NCBI RefSeq assembly: GCF_001050275.1
Contig: NZ_BBYA01000010.1
Span: forward strand, 124,001-188,000
Length of the DNA: 64,000 bases
DNA from: Leptolinea tardivitalis
GTDB lineage: Bacteria > Chloroflexota > Anaerolineae > Anaerolineales > Anaerolineaceae
Reading direction: 5' to 3'
The notes below the pieces were generated by a model. It did not search any database. It was given only the letters and a program-made list of their open reading frames with translations, and was not told the origin of the DNA. Numbering within the stretch: the first letter of the stretch is position 1; each line of letters opens with the position of its first letter. Made by a program: the position numbers and the translations under genes. Below are positions 36,390-45,157 of the stretch, one piece after another.

Positions 36390-38048
36390 ATGAATGGAAT
36401 TCTACATAAAACACACCAACGGGTGATGGGGGAAAAAACAAGATCGACACACTGGCAGCAGATATTTGATGTTAGCGGGTTGATTCTGTTTTCACTTTGC
36501 CTGTATCTGCTGGATGATTATTTAACCGGCTTGATGCAGGCGCATCATCTTGCCTGGATGTTCCGTGATGAATACCGGACCGATAGGTCATCCCTTGCCG
36601 TGATCACACTGTTGTATCTTTTTATCGTCTGGGTGATCTATTGTTGGGCCAGTTTCCGTTCCGCCAAACCTGTGCGGATAATTTTGTGTGCCTTTTTTGT
36701 ATTATCAGTGTTTATTGAATACGGATACTTCAGCACATTCAACCGCTGGATGACATCGGTTGACCTGTGGACAGCAGCTCTTTCCCCCTGGTCATTATGG
36801 ACGGAAGCCATCGGGATGTATTTCAATAAGAGTGCCCTGTTGATGGCGGCCATTTTTACAGCAGCCGTAGCCTTAAACTGGAGAAAGCCCCGCTCCAAAG
36901 CATTACCTGAAGTGATTCTGCTGGTCTGCCTGATCGGCACCTGGGTCTATCGAACATACCTGCCCTTTGACCGCATTGTCGGGTCTTCTGTTTTTCAATA
37001 CACTCATCTGCTCGAAGATATCCGGCCAGCCGACCGGTTGTTTGGAAGCCGCATTGATGTACCGCAAATCTCTACAAGCCGGCCTGCAAACAATATCATC
37101 CTGGTGATTGATGAGAGTCTGCGCGGCGATCATTTATCCATCAATGGATACGGGCGTGATACCACCCCCACCCTGCAAAAATTAAAGGATGAAGGTCTGG
37201 TAACCAACTGGGGAATTGCTGTATCCAGCGCCACCTGCAGTGTTTTTTCCAATCCGCATATTCTCACCGGAGTACCGTCAACACCCGGGACTGACAACCG
37301 CCTGACATCCCATTGGCCGACAATCTTCCAATATGCCCGAGCCATGGGATATAAAACATATTATCTGGATGCCCAGGCCAATTACCTGTGGAACGGCCTT
37401 TTGACGTCTGACCTGACTTACGTAGATGTGCATATGACAACAGACGATTTCACCGCAACCATGCATTCTGATAAAAATGCTGCCATGTACATCCGTCAAC
37501 TGATCACAGGTTCGACGGGCAATTTTATCGTATTGAACAAAATGGGCATGCACATCCTTTATGAAAATAATTATCCACCATCAGAAGCTCACTGGCTGCC
37601 CACCCCGCCGGATAGGGATTACAAACATAATCCCACCCTGGTGATTAATGCATACGATAATGCCCTTCACTATAACCTTGAGACATTTTTCCAGACACTG
37701 ATGCCTGATCTGAAAGAATTGCCAAATACACTCATTGTCTATACATCAGATCACGGCGATACACTTCAAGAGCATGGTGAAACCTGGTCACATTGTCATA
37801 ATACTGATCCTGAAGCCATGGTTCCATTGTTTATCGTGGGAAAACTTGACCATTCTGTAGACACCGGATATTCAGCCAGTCATGTGAATATCATGCCAAC
37901 CATTCTGGATTTGATGCAGGTGCCAGAGTCAAAGAGAAGTCAGACGTATGCCCTTTCATTATTGTCTGCCGAAGCCAGTTTGGGTGAAAAGCGGTACTTC
38001 ATAGACGGGGATTTGCAGTCGGTTCAGTATAAATCCAGGTCACAGTAA
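36390..38048 (+). CDS. Sulfatase-fold membrane enzyme, phosphoethanolamine-transferase-like
   Basis: A 552-residue protein with five N-terminal membrane helices (about 20-205) and a periplasmic alkaline-phosphatase/sulfatase-fold domain. IILVIDESLRGDHLSINGYG holds the metal-binding Glu and typical DHLS element, SSATCSVFSNPHILTG the region of the nucleophile, and YTSDHGDTLQEHGETWSHCH the second metal site. This arrangement is that of EptA/CptA/MCR-like transferases, which put phosphoethanolamine on lipids or glycans; LTA-synthase-like activity is the alternative. Confidence 0.88.
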   Translation: MNGILHKTHQRVMGEKTRSTHWQQIFDVSGLILFSLCLYLLDDYLTGLMQAHHLAWMFRDEYRTDRSSLAVITLLYLFIVWVIYCWASFRSAKPVRIILCAFFVLSVFIEYGYFSTFNRWMTSVDLWTAALSPWSLWTEAIGMYFNKSALLMAAIFTAAVALNWRKPRSKALPEVILLVCLIGTWVYRTYLPFDRIVGSSVFQYTHLLEDIRPADRLFGSRIDVPQISTSRPANNIILVIDESLRGDHLSINGYGRDTTPTLQKLKDEGLVTNWGIAVSSATCSVFSNPHILTGVPSTPGTDNRLTSHWPTIFQYARAMGYKTYYLDAQANYLWNGLLTSDLTYVDVHMTTDDFTATMHSDKNAAMYIRQLITGSTGNFIVLNKMGMHILYENNYPPSEAHWLPTPPDRDYKHNPTLVINAYDNALHYNLETFFQTLMPDLKELPNTLIVYTSDHGDTLQEHGETWSHCHNTDPEAMVPLFIVGKLDHSVDTGYSASHVNIMPTILDLMQVPESKRSQTYALSLLSAEASLGEKRYFIDGDLQSVQYKSRSQ

Positions 38049-38248
38049 ACATCTGCATCCTTTTTTAGTAATAAAGCGAAATAAATCCTCTGGTTCTACC
38101 AAGGGAGTTTGGAAGAATCTCCGAACGCAGATGATGGCGGTAGACACCAATATGTCTTTCCATCATATTGTAACTAAACGTCTATAGACAATGTGGTAAT
38201 AAAAGCTGTTTTATGCCAGATATTGTTGATAAAACCTGTAATAAATTA
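38049..38248. other. Intergenic stretch downstream of the sulfatase-fold gene
   Basis: About 200 AT-rich bases without gene or clear terminator, before the strong promoter at 38249. Confidence 0.4.
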
Positions 38249-38276
38249 TTGACAAACAGTATTTCATTTGTATACT
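38249..38276 (+). promoter_or_regulatory. Strong sigma70-like promoter
   Basis: Consensus TTGACA (38249-38254), 16-bp spacer, TATACT (38271-38276). It drives the hairpin-rich stretch that follows and probably the two ORFs at 38703 and 38858. Confidence 0.75.
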
Positions 38277-38335
38277 CATAATTAAACACGGAATAATTAA
38301 TTTCACCGCGGATACACTATTCTGCAGGGAATGAG

Positions 38336-38608
38336 AGCGTTGAACTGATACTGAGAAATTGGTCGCATATCCGGCCTTCATCCCGGAGACAGTATCAGGG
38401 AGCTAATGCGAAACCGATCACAAAAAGTGAATCGGTTTCTGTGTTTAATGAACCTTAACTCGTCAAAACAGCTTTCATTCACCAGGTTGACACCTTTTTT
38501 GACAGGTAGTTTTTGAAAAGGTGGAATCCAGGGTGGCTTTTTTTTCACATCGCGGGAACACGACCAGACTGGTTTCTTGATCTTACCGGCAGAGCATTAT
38601 CAAGAAAC
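38336..38608 (+). ncRNA. Candidate structured RNA or leader of unknown class
   Basis: Nested pairings: GCGTT/AATGC (38337-38341, 38405-38409, one G-U), CTGATACTG/CAGTATCAG (38345-38353, 38390-38398, perfect 9 bp) and inner TCCGG/CCGGA (38370-38374, 38383-38387). Next comes a 12-bp stem with a bulge GAAACCGATCAC / GTGAATCGGTTTC (38410-38421, 38427-38439), then CACCTTTT/AAAAGGTG (38491-38498, 38516-38523) and GTTTCTTGAT/ATCAAGAAAC (38572-38581, 38599-38608). No ORF covers the region. It does not match any riboswitch class I can recall (no c-di-GMP-I, SAM, cobalamin or ZTP core). Confidence 0.5.
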
Positions 38609-38702
38609 GTTTCCCGCTTCATAGAAAGATGAACTGCAGACATTTTCGTGCAGGTCATTTTTGATTTTTATTAACCTGATCATTTTGATTAAGGAGGAAT
38701 AT

Positions 38703-38807
38703 ATGAATCTATATTTCCTGATTGTGTTCTCGTTCTCATGCCTGGCACTCATCTACAGGGAATGGAGCAGGTCACGCAAAAGTTTGTTGACTGTTTTTTC
38801 AGACTAA
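38703..38807 (+). CDS. 34-residue single-helix membrane peptide
   Basis: ATG at 38703 after an excellent AAGGAGG (38691-38697). The peptide begins MNLYFLIVFSFSCLALIY, a plausible membrane helix, followed by a basic tail REWSRSRKS and a stop at 38805. It lies between the structured RNA and the RCC1 gene, 50 bp before that gene. It could be a true small protein or a leader peptide; nothing links it to a known family. Confidence 0.5.
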   Translation: MNLYFLIVFSFSCLALIYREWSRSRKSLLTVFSD

Positions 38808-38857
38808 GAGGATGAGAGTGTTCTTTTTCTTGTAACCTCGAAAGAAAGGAGATGGAT

Positions 38858-41776
38858 ATGTCTGGCATAAAAACCTTTCTTCAAAGAATCCTCCTGATAC
38901 TTGTTTACCTCCTCCTGATACCGGGTATGTTGGGTTTAAACAACCAAATCGTCCTTGCACAGGATGTCCCCCCGGATACATCCGTACAGGAACCCGCATC
39001 CCCACCGGAGGAATCTTCCACTTCTGTGGATCAACCTGTGCAAGAACCAGCCACTCCTGCTGAAATGTCACCGCCGGAGACGACAAACATCGAACCACCT
39101 CCTCCGGAAGCCAGCGCCGAATCCGGTGTCTCTTCCCCGGCGGAGGAAATCCCGGCAGTGAATTCGTTACAGGAAACACCCGTTGATGTGCCCGCTATAC
39201 TACCAGCAGAAAACCCGACGGTTGGTTCAAAACCTGATGAATCATCATCGAAAGAGGTAATCGCCGCCAGTATTGAAACTCTGGTTGAAACAGGATCGGT
39301 CATTACCAATGAAAGCGGTGATCCATTGCCGCTTTCCAGTGTACAAGCGGCAGACCTGTTGGCCGAAGGTGACCCGGTCATTGTGCGCGGAGGTGTTACT
39401 TACAATTTCCTGCCAACCGGTTCAAGTTGTCCGGCGGGAAATATCTGCATATTCTCAGACACTCCCATATCTACGGCCATCCATTTCGCCACACCGGGTG
39501 AACAGATCACTATTGCAGCAGGCACTTATACAGAACATGTATCTGTAGACAAAGATGTCCTTCTGATCGGTGGTTCATCTGGTGTCAATGTCAGCAGTAT
39601 GATCCTCAGTGCCCCGGTGACCAGCCTGGCATTATGGACCAACATTTTCACCAACAATGTGGTTGTGAAGACCGATACGATCGGTGGAACGCAGGGAGAC
39701 ATCCAGAATGGGATTGATCTGGTCAATCCCGGAGGAACTGTTCTGGTTTTGGAAGGCACCTATGAATTAACCAATTCCCTGACGATCAATAAAGCCGTCA
39801 CCCTCACCGGGAATGTGGGAAATCCAACTTCACCGGGGGCGGCTCTTGATGCTCCAGTGATCCAACACAAATCGGGTGGAACCAGTACAGGTCTGATCAT
39901 ATCGGCCAATAATGTAACCGTTCAGGGATTCATCATCAAGGGTTTCAGCACCGGCATTGAAGTTCAGGGTACTTCGGGTGGAGGCGGCCTATCCAACCTG
40001 CTCATTGCGAATAATACATTTTCAGACAATACACAATTCGATGTAAAACTGCTCGGAAAGATCACGAATCCGCATGTGGACTACAACGCCTTTCTCGATC
40101 CATCTTCACCTACAGGGTACCCGGTTGGCTATGCCATTTATAAAGCTCCAGAGACATCCCAGTTGTATGCCATCGGTGATTACTGGGGCGGCGATCCCAT
40201 GACCGTTTGCAAGCATTATTTGCTTAAAGTTTGTATCGAATGGGAAACCATCATGCTCTATGGGCCAGTGGGATATGTGGAAACAATACCCGATGAATTC
40301 GGCAGTATTGTCCCCAGAACCCTGGACAATGATGACAAGCTCAACGGCCTGAATATCATTCCCGCTGGTGGACCTTTAACTCACCGTCAGGGAATTGTGA
40401 ACGGATTTGCCCTGCAGGAACCCAATACTATTAAAGTCAAACTGGACAATGAACCCCCAGAAGACTACGACCATACTCAATGCCCTCAAGGCACCATGTA
40501 TAACGGAACAAATTGCGCCACTGAAACGCCCGTCGTTACAGAAACCCCCGTAGTAACTGAAACGCCAGTTGTTACAGAGACACCTGTTGTGACGGAGACG
40601 CCGGTTGTTACGGAAACACCGGTTGTGACGGAGACACCCGTGGTAACCGAAACACCCGTGGTTACAGAGACTCCCGTGGTTACCGAAACGCCTGTGGTAA
40701 CGGAAACACCCGTGGTGACTCCGGGTATCCCATTGATACCATTAACCGGCGGAGGTGCGCCAGTTCTGGCCATTGGCGGCATCATCCCGGTGACCGGAGG
40801 TTCGGTGATCGTGGCTGGCCTGGGGCATACCTGTATGACCACATCTGACGGAATGGTCCTTTGCTGGGGTTTGAATAAATCCGGACAGGATGGCGATGGA
40901 ACAACCATTGACCGCCACAAGCCGGTATTTGTCATCGGGCTTGAAGGCATCAGCAACCTTACAGCCGGCAGTCTTCATACCTGCGCTTTGAATGGCGAAG
41001 GCCAAATATGGTGTTGGGGAGACAATGCCTCTGGTCAATTGGGCAATAACTCCACCATCAATAGTTCAATTCCTGTTAAAGTCCAGGGGCTGCCAGGTCC
41101 GGCTGTATCATTCACAGCCGGGAAAGATTTTACCTGCGCTGTAATGGAAAACAGTGATGTGTGGTGCTGGGGTGAAAACGGAAGCGGTCAATTGAATGAT
41201 GGTACGAAAACCAACCGCCTGGTACCGGTCAAGACAGGATTCAAGACACCACCCAATCAGATTTCTGGCGGCATCAATTCTCTGCTTGGAGAAACCAGCG
41301 GAGCTGTAGCAAATTGGGGTATGTTGAATTCGGCGGCGGTCAAACAGCTTGAGTCATCTCTGGCCATTTCAGCGAACCGGTTTGCACTGGGAGGTTGTGC
41401 CGTGACTCTAACCGGTCAGGTAAAGTGCTGGGATCAAGATCTTGTATCCTACAGCATTATGGATGCAGCCAACACGTTGTCTGTTGGTGCCGGATGGGAT
41501 CACGGTTGTGCCGTAAACAACGATTTCAGCGTTTCCTGTTGGGGTAACAATGAATTTGGCGAATTGGGAGATGGAACCAAACTTTCCCGGTCCACAGCTG
41601 CATTGGTTAAGAACCTGCCGGTTGTCGGCGCGTTGGCCGTCGGCGGTCATCACGCCTGTGTATTGACGGCAGACGGTCTGCCCAAGTGCTGGGGTCAGAA
41701 TATCTACGGACAGGATGGCGATGATTCAACCATCGATCGAACCTTACCGGTGGACGTGAAATTGCCATCCAGATAA
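38858..41776 (+). CDS. Secreted beta-helix / RCC1-repeat protein
   Basis: A 972-residue protein. Start at 38858 has AGGAG 6 bases upstream; ATG 38852 abuts it. Signal peptide about 1-30 (LLILVYLLLIPGMLGL in the hydrophobic core). A Pro/Glu/Ser-rich segment reaches to about 150. A right-handed parallel beta-helix (about 180-470: VSVDKDVLLIGGSSGVNVSS, NVTVQGFIIKGFSTGIEVQG) follows, then 11 TETPVV repeats (about 555-620) and RCC1 blades to the end (GLGHTCMTTSDGMVLCWGLN, GSLHTCALNGEGQIWCWGDN). No sortase motif or C-terminal helix is seen. Probably a secreted or surface adhesin-like protein. Confidence 0.85.
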   Translation: MSGIKTFLQRILLILVYLLLIPGMLGLNNQIVLAQDVPPDTSVQEPASPPEESSTSVDQPVQEPATPAEMSPPETTNIEPPPPEASAESGVSSPAEEIPAVNSLQETPVDVPAILPAENPTVGSKPDESSSKEVIAASIETLVETGSVITNESGDPLPLSSVQAADLLAEGDPVIVRGGVTYNFLPTGSSCPAGNICIFSDTPISTAIHFATPGEQITIAAGTYTEHVSVDKDVLLIGGSSGVNVSSMILSAPVTSLALWTNIFTNNVVVKTDTIGGTQGDIQNGIDLVNPGGTVLVLEGTYELTNSLTINKAVTLTGNVGNPTSPGAALDAPVIQHKSGGTSTGLIISANNVTVQGFIIKGFSTGIEVQGTSGGGGLSNLLIANNTFSDNTQFDVKLLGKITNPHVDYNAFLDPSSPTGYPVGYAIYKAPETSQLYAIGDYWGGDPMTVCKHYLLKVCIEWETIMLYGPVGYVETIPDEFGSIVPRTLDNDDKLNGLNIIPAGGPLTHRQGIVNGFALQEPNTIKVKLDNEPPEDYDHTQCPQGTMYNGTNCATETPVVTETPVVTETPVVTETPVVTETPVVTETPVVTETPVVTETPVVTETPVVTETPVVTETPVVTPGIPLIPLTGGGAPVLAIGGIIPVTGGSVIVAGLGHTCMTTSDGMVLCWGLNKSGQDGDGTTIDRHKPVFVIGLEGISNLTAGSLHTCALNGEGQIWCWGDNASGQLGNNSTINSSIPVKVQGLPGPAVSFTAGKDFTCAVMENSDVWCWGENGSGQLNDGTKTNRLVPVKTGFKTPPNQISGGINSLLGETSGAVANWGMLNSAAVKQLESSLAISANRFALGGCAVTLTGQVKCWDQDLVSYSIMDAANTLSVGAGWDHGCAVNNDFSVSCWGNNEFGELGDGTKLSRSTAALVKNLPVVGALAVGGHHACVLTADGLPKCWGQNIYGQDGDDSTIDRTLPVDVKLPSR
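40520..40717 (+). repeat. Eleven tandem 18-bp repeats encoding TETPVV
   Basis: Eleven in-frame copies differ mostly at third codon positions (ACA/ACT/ACG/ACC, GAA/GAG, CCC/CCA/CCG), which shows selection on the peptide rather than recent duplication. It forms the linker between beta-helix and RCC1 domains. Confidence 0.95.
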
Positions 41777-41794
41777 CCTGATTGGCTTTCACGG

Positions 41795-41835
41795 GAAACC
41801 TCCTCATCAGCTCTCGAGATGGGGAGGTTTCGTTT
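41795..41835 (+). terminator. Terminator of the RCC1 gene
   Basis: GAAACCTCCTCAT paired with ATGGGGAGGTTTC (41795-41807, 41819-41831, one G-U), followed by GTTT. Confidence 0.8.
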
Positions 41836-42045
41836 AATCCTACGAATTGTGAATCATTACATCATCCTCAAAATCCGCAGAAATGATTTGATCCCACGGC
41901 AAAATATCCAGTATAAATAACTGAACAATAGGCCATGACGAGAATCATTCGCAAGGTCTGGTTCAACATAATCGATACTGTCAAATTTTCAGATTCGGAT
42001 TATTTGCCCTGTATCTTTGATCACAAACACAATAGATGAGGATAT

Positions 42046-42525
42046 ATGACAACAGATATGATCACAACCTTCTGGGAAACCTTTCTGGAGGATCGAAAAT
42101 CCAGGAACCTGCCATTGCCTGTCAGATATGATGCCTGGCATTTCTGCAATGATGAAACCAGTGCCAACAATCTGGCTGACCTTGTTCTGGCAGGTCAAAA
42201 AAAAGCCACAGCCAGTCTCTTCTGGGAGTACGAAGCAGAAGGTTCATCTGTTCCCAAACCAGGCGACCTGAGCATCATTACCCGTTGGGATGGTACTCCG
42301 GTCTGCATCATTGAAACTACGGAAATCACCATCTATCCGTTTGACCAGGTGCCGGAATCTTTTGCCTTTGATGAAGGGGAAGGTGACCGCTCATTGCAGT
42401 ACTGGAAAGATGTGCATCTTGCATACTTCACAGAAGAATGCGCTGCCATCGGACGGACAGTTGAACCTTCCATGCCGGTTGTCTGTGAACGATTCAGGAT
42501 GATTTACCGGCCAACACCAAAATAA
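42046..42525 (+). CDS. ASCH domain protein
   Basis: A 159-residue protein of the ASCH superfamily (PUA-like fold, RNA-binding or N4-acetylcytidine amidohydrolase). GQKKATASLFWEYEAEGSSV and PKPGDLSIITRWDGTPVCII are the typical strands with the Lys/Thr nucleotide pocket; the C-terminus ends with the usual CERFRMIY. Stand-alone gene; its substrate is uncertain. Confidence 0.9.
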   Translation: MTTDMITTFWETFLEDRKSRNLPLPVRYDAWHFCNDETSANNLADLVLAGQKKATASLFWEYEAEGSSVPKPGDLSIITRWDGTPVCIIETTEITIYPFDQVPESFAFDEGEGDRSLQYWKDVHLAYFTEECAAIGRTVEPSMPVVCERFRMIYRPTPK

Positions 42526-42626
42526 CGGTTGCGTGAAACAGTTTCGTCAATCTTTCGTACAATGGATATGATAAATATATCCGGTCATCCTGAATACGGC
42601 TCAAGCCCATATCTTCGGAGGGATTG

Positions 42627-43271
42627 ATGACAAAGAAAATAACGCGGTCCATTTTGTTGGGTGTTGGTCTGGCAGGTGCTGTTATGGCTGCCTGGCGGAT
42701 CGTTTCTCGGATTAAGCCGCTGCCCTGCCCGCCGTGGTTAAGTTGGATGCTGGAAAATCCACTTACTCGCGGAATGAACGCCGATCTCTTGATCAAACGG
42801 GCAGGCCTGAAGAGAGGAATGCGGGTTCTGGATGCCGGTTGTGGCGCCGGCCGTATCACAGTGCCAGCCGCAACTATGGTTGGGGAAACGGGTGAAGTAA
42901 TTGCCCTGGATATTCAACCCGCCATGCTGGAAATGACTCGTAACCGGGTAAAAGCTGCCGGTCTGGAAAATGTTCGTTATATGCTTGTCCCCCTGGGTGA
43001 AAACATGATCCCCGAAAATCGGTTTGACCGCGCTTTTCTTGTCACTGTTTTAGGCGAGATTCCTGACCGCCTTGCTGCCATGAAAGAAATTGCTGCTTCT
43101 CTTAAGCCCGGCGGAATCCTTTCAGTCACAGAAATGCTGCCTGATCCACATTATCAATCTATAAGGACCGTCCGACTGCTGGCACATCAGGCCGGGTTGG
43201 TGGAAACCCGTGTGTTTGGCAATACCATGATTTATACATTGAACCTCCGGAAACCAATTCCAGCCGGTTAA
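42627..43271 (+). CDS. Class I SAM-dependent methyltransferase
   Basis: A 214-residue protein; ATG 42627 is preferred to the TTG before it because CGGAGGG (42616-42622) is well spaced. After an N-terminal hydrophobic segment the methyltransferase motif I VLDAGCGAGRITVPAA (about 70-85) and motif II acidic end VIALDIQPAML are clear; SLKPGGILSVTEML is the post-motif. The substrate is unknown, a small molecule or quinone/lipid being most likely. Confidence 0.88.
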   Translation: MTKKITRSILLGVGLAGAVMAAWRIVSRIKPLPCPPWLSWMLENPLTRGMNADLLIKRAGLKRGMRVLDAGCGAGRITVPAATMVGETGEVIALDIQPAMLEMTRNRVKAAGLENVRYMLVPLGENMIPENRFDRAFLVTVLGEIPDRLAAMKEIAASLKPGGILSVTEMLPDPHYQSIRTVRLLAHQAGLVETRVFGNTMIYTLNLRKPIPAG

Positions 43272-43288
43272 CGGGTTTCATTGCTTTT

Positions 43289-43330
43289 GTTAAAAAGGCA
43301 ACAGGCTGATTACCCGTTGCCTTTTTTAAC
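43289..43330 (+). terminator. Terminator after the methyltransferase gene
   Basis: GTTAAAAAGGCAAC (43289-43302) pairs with GTTGCCTTTTTTAAC (43316-43330), which includes a T-run. Confidence 0.85.
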
Positions 43331-43381
43331 GAAAATAAAGGATGTACTTTATCCGAATTTCGGTTACTATTACTCTTCATC

Positions 43382-45157
43382 ATGGAGAGAACCCTGAATA
43401 CTGAGATTAACCTTTTTTTACCCACCTCGCCTGAAGAATTGACGGCACGCGGCTGGGATTACTGTGATGTGGTCTTGGTATCAGGTGACAGTTATATTGA
43501 CAGCCCATTTATTGGAGCGGCTGTCATTGGCCGGGTTCTGGAAAAAGCTGGTTTCAGGGTGGGAATCATTGCCCAACCGGATACCACGACAGGATCAGAT
43601 ATCACCCGGCTGGGGGAACCCCGTCTCTTCTGGGGAGTTACCGGCGGCAGTGTAGATTCGATGGTGGCCAATTACACAGCCACGAAAAAACGCCGGAAAA
43701 ACGATGATTACACCCCCGGCGGTGAGAACACCCGACGGCCTGACCGTGCTGTTATAACCTATACGAATTTGATTCGCCGATTTTATAAGAATACCCGCCC
43801 CATCGTTCTGGGAGGGATCGAAGCCTCCCTGCGCCGCGTGCCCCATTATGATTACTGGTCCAATTCGGTGCGGCGTTCCATATTGTTTGATGCCAAAGCC
43901 GATTTCATTCTCTATGGAATGGCAGAAAAATCTGTCGTTGAACTGGCGTCTGCTCTGGCTGCAGGCTCAGGAATCACGAACATTAAGGGACTGAGTTATA
44001 TCAGCCATGATCTTCCATCCGGTGATTCTCTCGAATTACCCGCTTATGAAGATATTGTTGCAGATAAACTGGCATTTATCCGTATGTTCCATGATTTTTA
44101 CCAAAATAATGATCCTCTCACAGCCCGCCGCCTGGTGCAGCGTCATGGAGACCGCTACCTGGTACAAAATCCGCCCGCACCTTACCTGTCTCAGCAAGAA
44201 TTGGATGAAGCTGCGGGACTGCCATATCAGCGCAGGCAGCATCCCTATTATGAAAAACAGGGAGCGGTAAGAGCTCTGGAAACCATTCAATTCTCCATTA
44301 ATACCCATCGCGGCTGCTACGGGGAATGTAATTTTTGCGCCATTGCCGTGCATGAAGGCCGCACCGTCCGCTGGCGGAGTATCGATTCCATCAAAAAAGA
44401 AGCCGAAACCCTGACCCGGCATCCTGATTTCAAAGGCATCATCCAGGATGTTGGCGGACCCACAGCCAACATGTACGGATTTGAATGCCGGAAGAAGCTG
44501 GCTAAAGGAGTCTGTTCTGATAAACGCTGCCTGTATCCTGTAGATTGTTCCGTACTGAAGCCAGACCATCAAATGCAGATCAAGCTCCTTAAAACACTTC
44601 GGGCAGTTTCCGGTGTGAAAAAAGTATTTGTTGCTTCAGGTATCCGGTATGATCTGATCCAGGCCGACGGTACCCATGGCAGAGCCTACCTGCAGGAAAT
44701 TGTGGAGCATCATGTTTCCGGTCAACTGAAAGTCGCCCCGGAACATACAGAAGATCATATCCTGGCGAAAATGGGCAAACCGGGCAGGGCCAGTTTGTTG
44801 CAATTCAAAAAGGATTTTGATCTGCTCACAGCGCAGGTTGGCAAAAAGCAATTCCTCACGTATTATCTGATTGCCGCCCATCCCGGCTGCACCGATGAAG
44901 ATATGCGCCATTTAAAACGGTTTGCCAGTCAAGAATTGCATATCTCACCGGAACAGGTGCAAATCTTTACCCCCACACCTTCTACGTATTCCAGTTTGAT
45001 GTATTACACAGAAATGGATCCGTTTACCCTGAAACCGCTGTTTGTCGAAAAAGACACACTCCGAAAAGAACGGCAGAAAATGATCGTGGTAGAAAAACCG
45101 GCCAACCAACCCGGCCGCACCTTCGCGGCGGGCAGAAAGAATGGAAAGAAATCATGA
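43382..45157 (+). CDS. YgiQ family radical SAM protein
   Basis: A 591-residue protein, typical length for the UPF0313/YgiQ family. The radical SAM cluster motif is CYGECNFCAI (about 314-323), with NTHRG before it, and the N-terminal Rossmann-like cobalamin-binding-type domain begins GWDYCDVVLVSGDSYIDSPF. Function of the family is not established. It overlaps the next gene by 4 bp (ATGA), suggesting a joint role, perhaps in RNA modification. Confidence 0.95.
   Translation: MERTLNTEINLFLPTSPEELTARGWDYCDVVLVSGDSYIDSPFIGAAVIGRVLEKAGFRVGIIAQPDTTTGSDITRLGEPRLFWGVTGGSVDSMVANYTATKKRRKNDDYTPGGENTRRPDRAVITYTNLIRRFYKNTRPIVLGGIEASLRRVPHYDYWSNSVRRSILFDAKADFILYGMAEKSVVELASALAAGSGITNIKGLSYISHDLPSGDSLELPAYEDIVADKLAFIRMFHDFYQNNDPLTARRLVQRHGDRYLVQNPPAPYLSQQELDEAAGLPYQRRQHPYYEKQGAVRALETIQFSINTHRGCYGECNFCAIAVHEGRTVRWRSIDSIKKEAETLTRHPDFKGIIQDVGGPTANMYGFECRKKLAKGVCSDKRCLYPVDCSVLKPDHQMQIKLLKTLRAVSGVKKVFVASGIRYDLIQADGTHGRAYLQEIVEHHVSGQLKVAPEHTEDHILAKMGKPGRASLLQFKKDFDLLTAQVGKKQFLTYYLIAAHPGCTDEDMRHLKRFASQELHISPEQVQIFTPTPSTYSSLMYYTEMDPFTLKPLFVEKDTLRKERQKMIVVEKPANQPGRTFAAGRKNGKKS

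Noticed and set aside
38336-38439. Cyclic di-GMP riboswitch upstream of the RCC1 gene
   Set aside because: The conserved GEMM core bases are absent even though the region folds well.
40520-40717. Tandem repeat resembling a CRISPR or VNTR
   Set aside because: Repeats are in frame, 18 bp without spacers, and vary at third codon positions; it is a protein linker.
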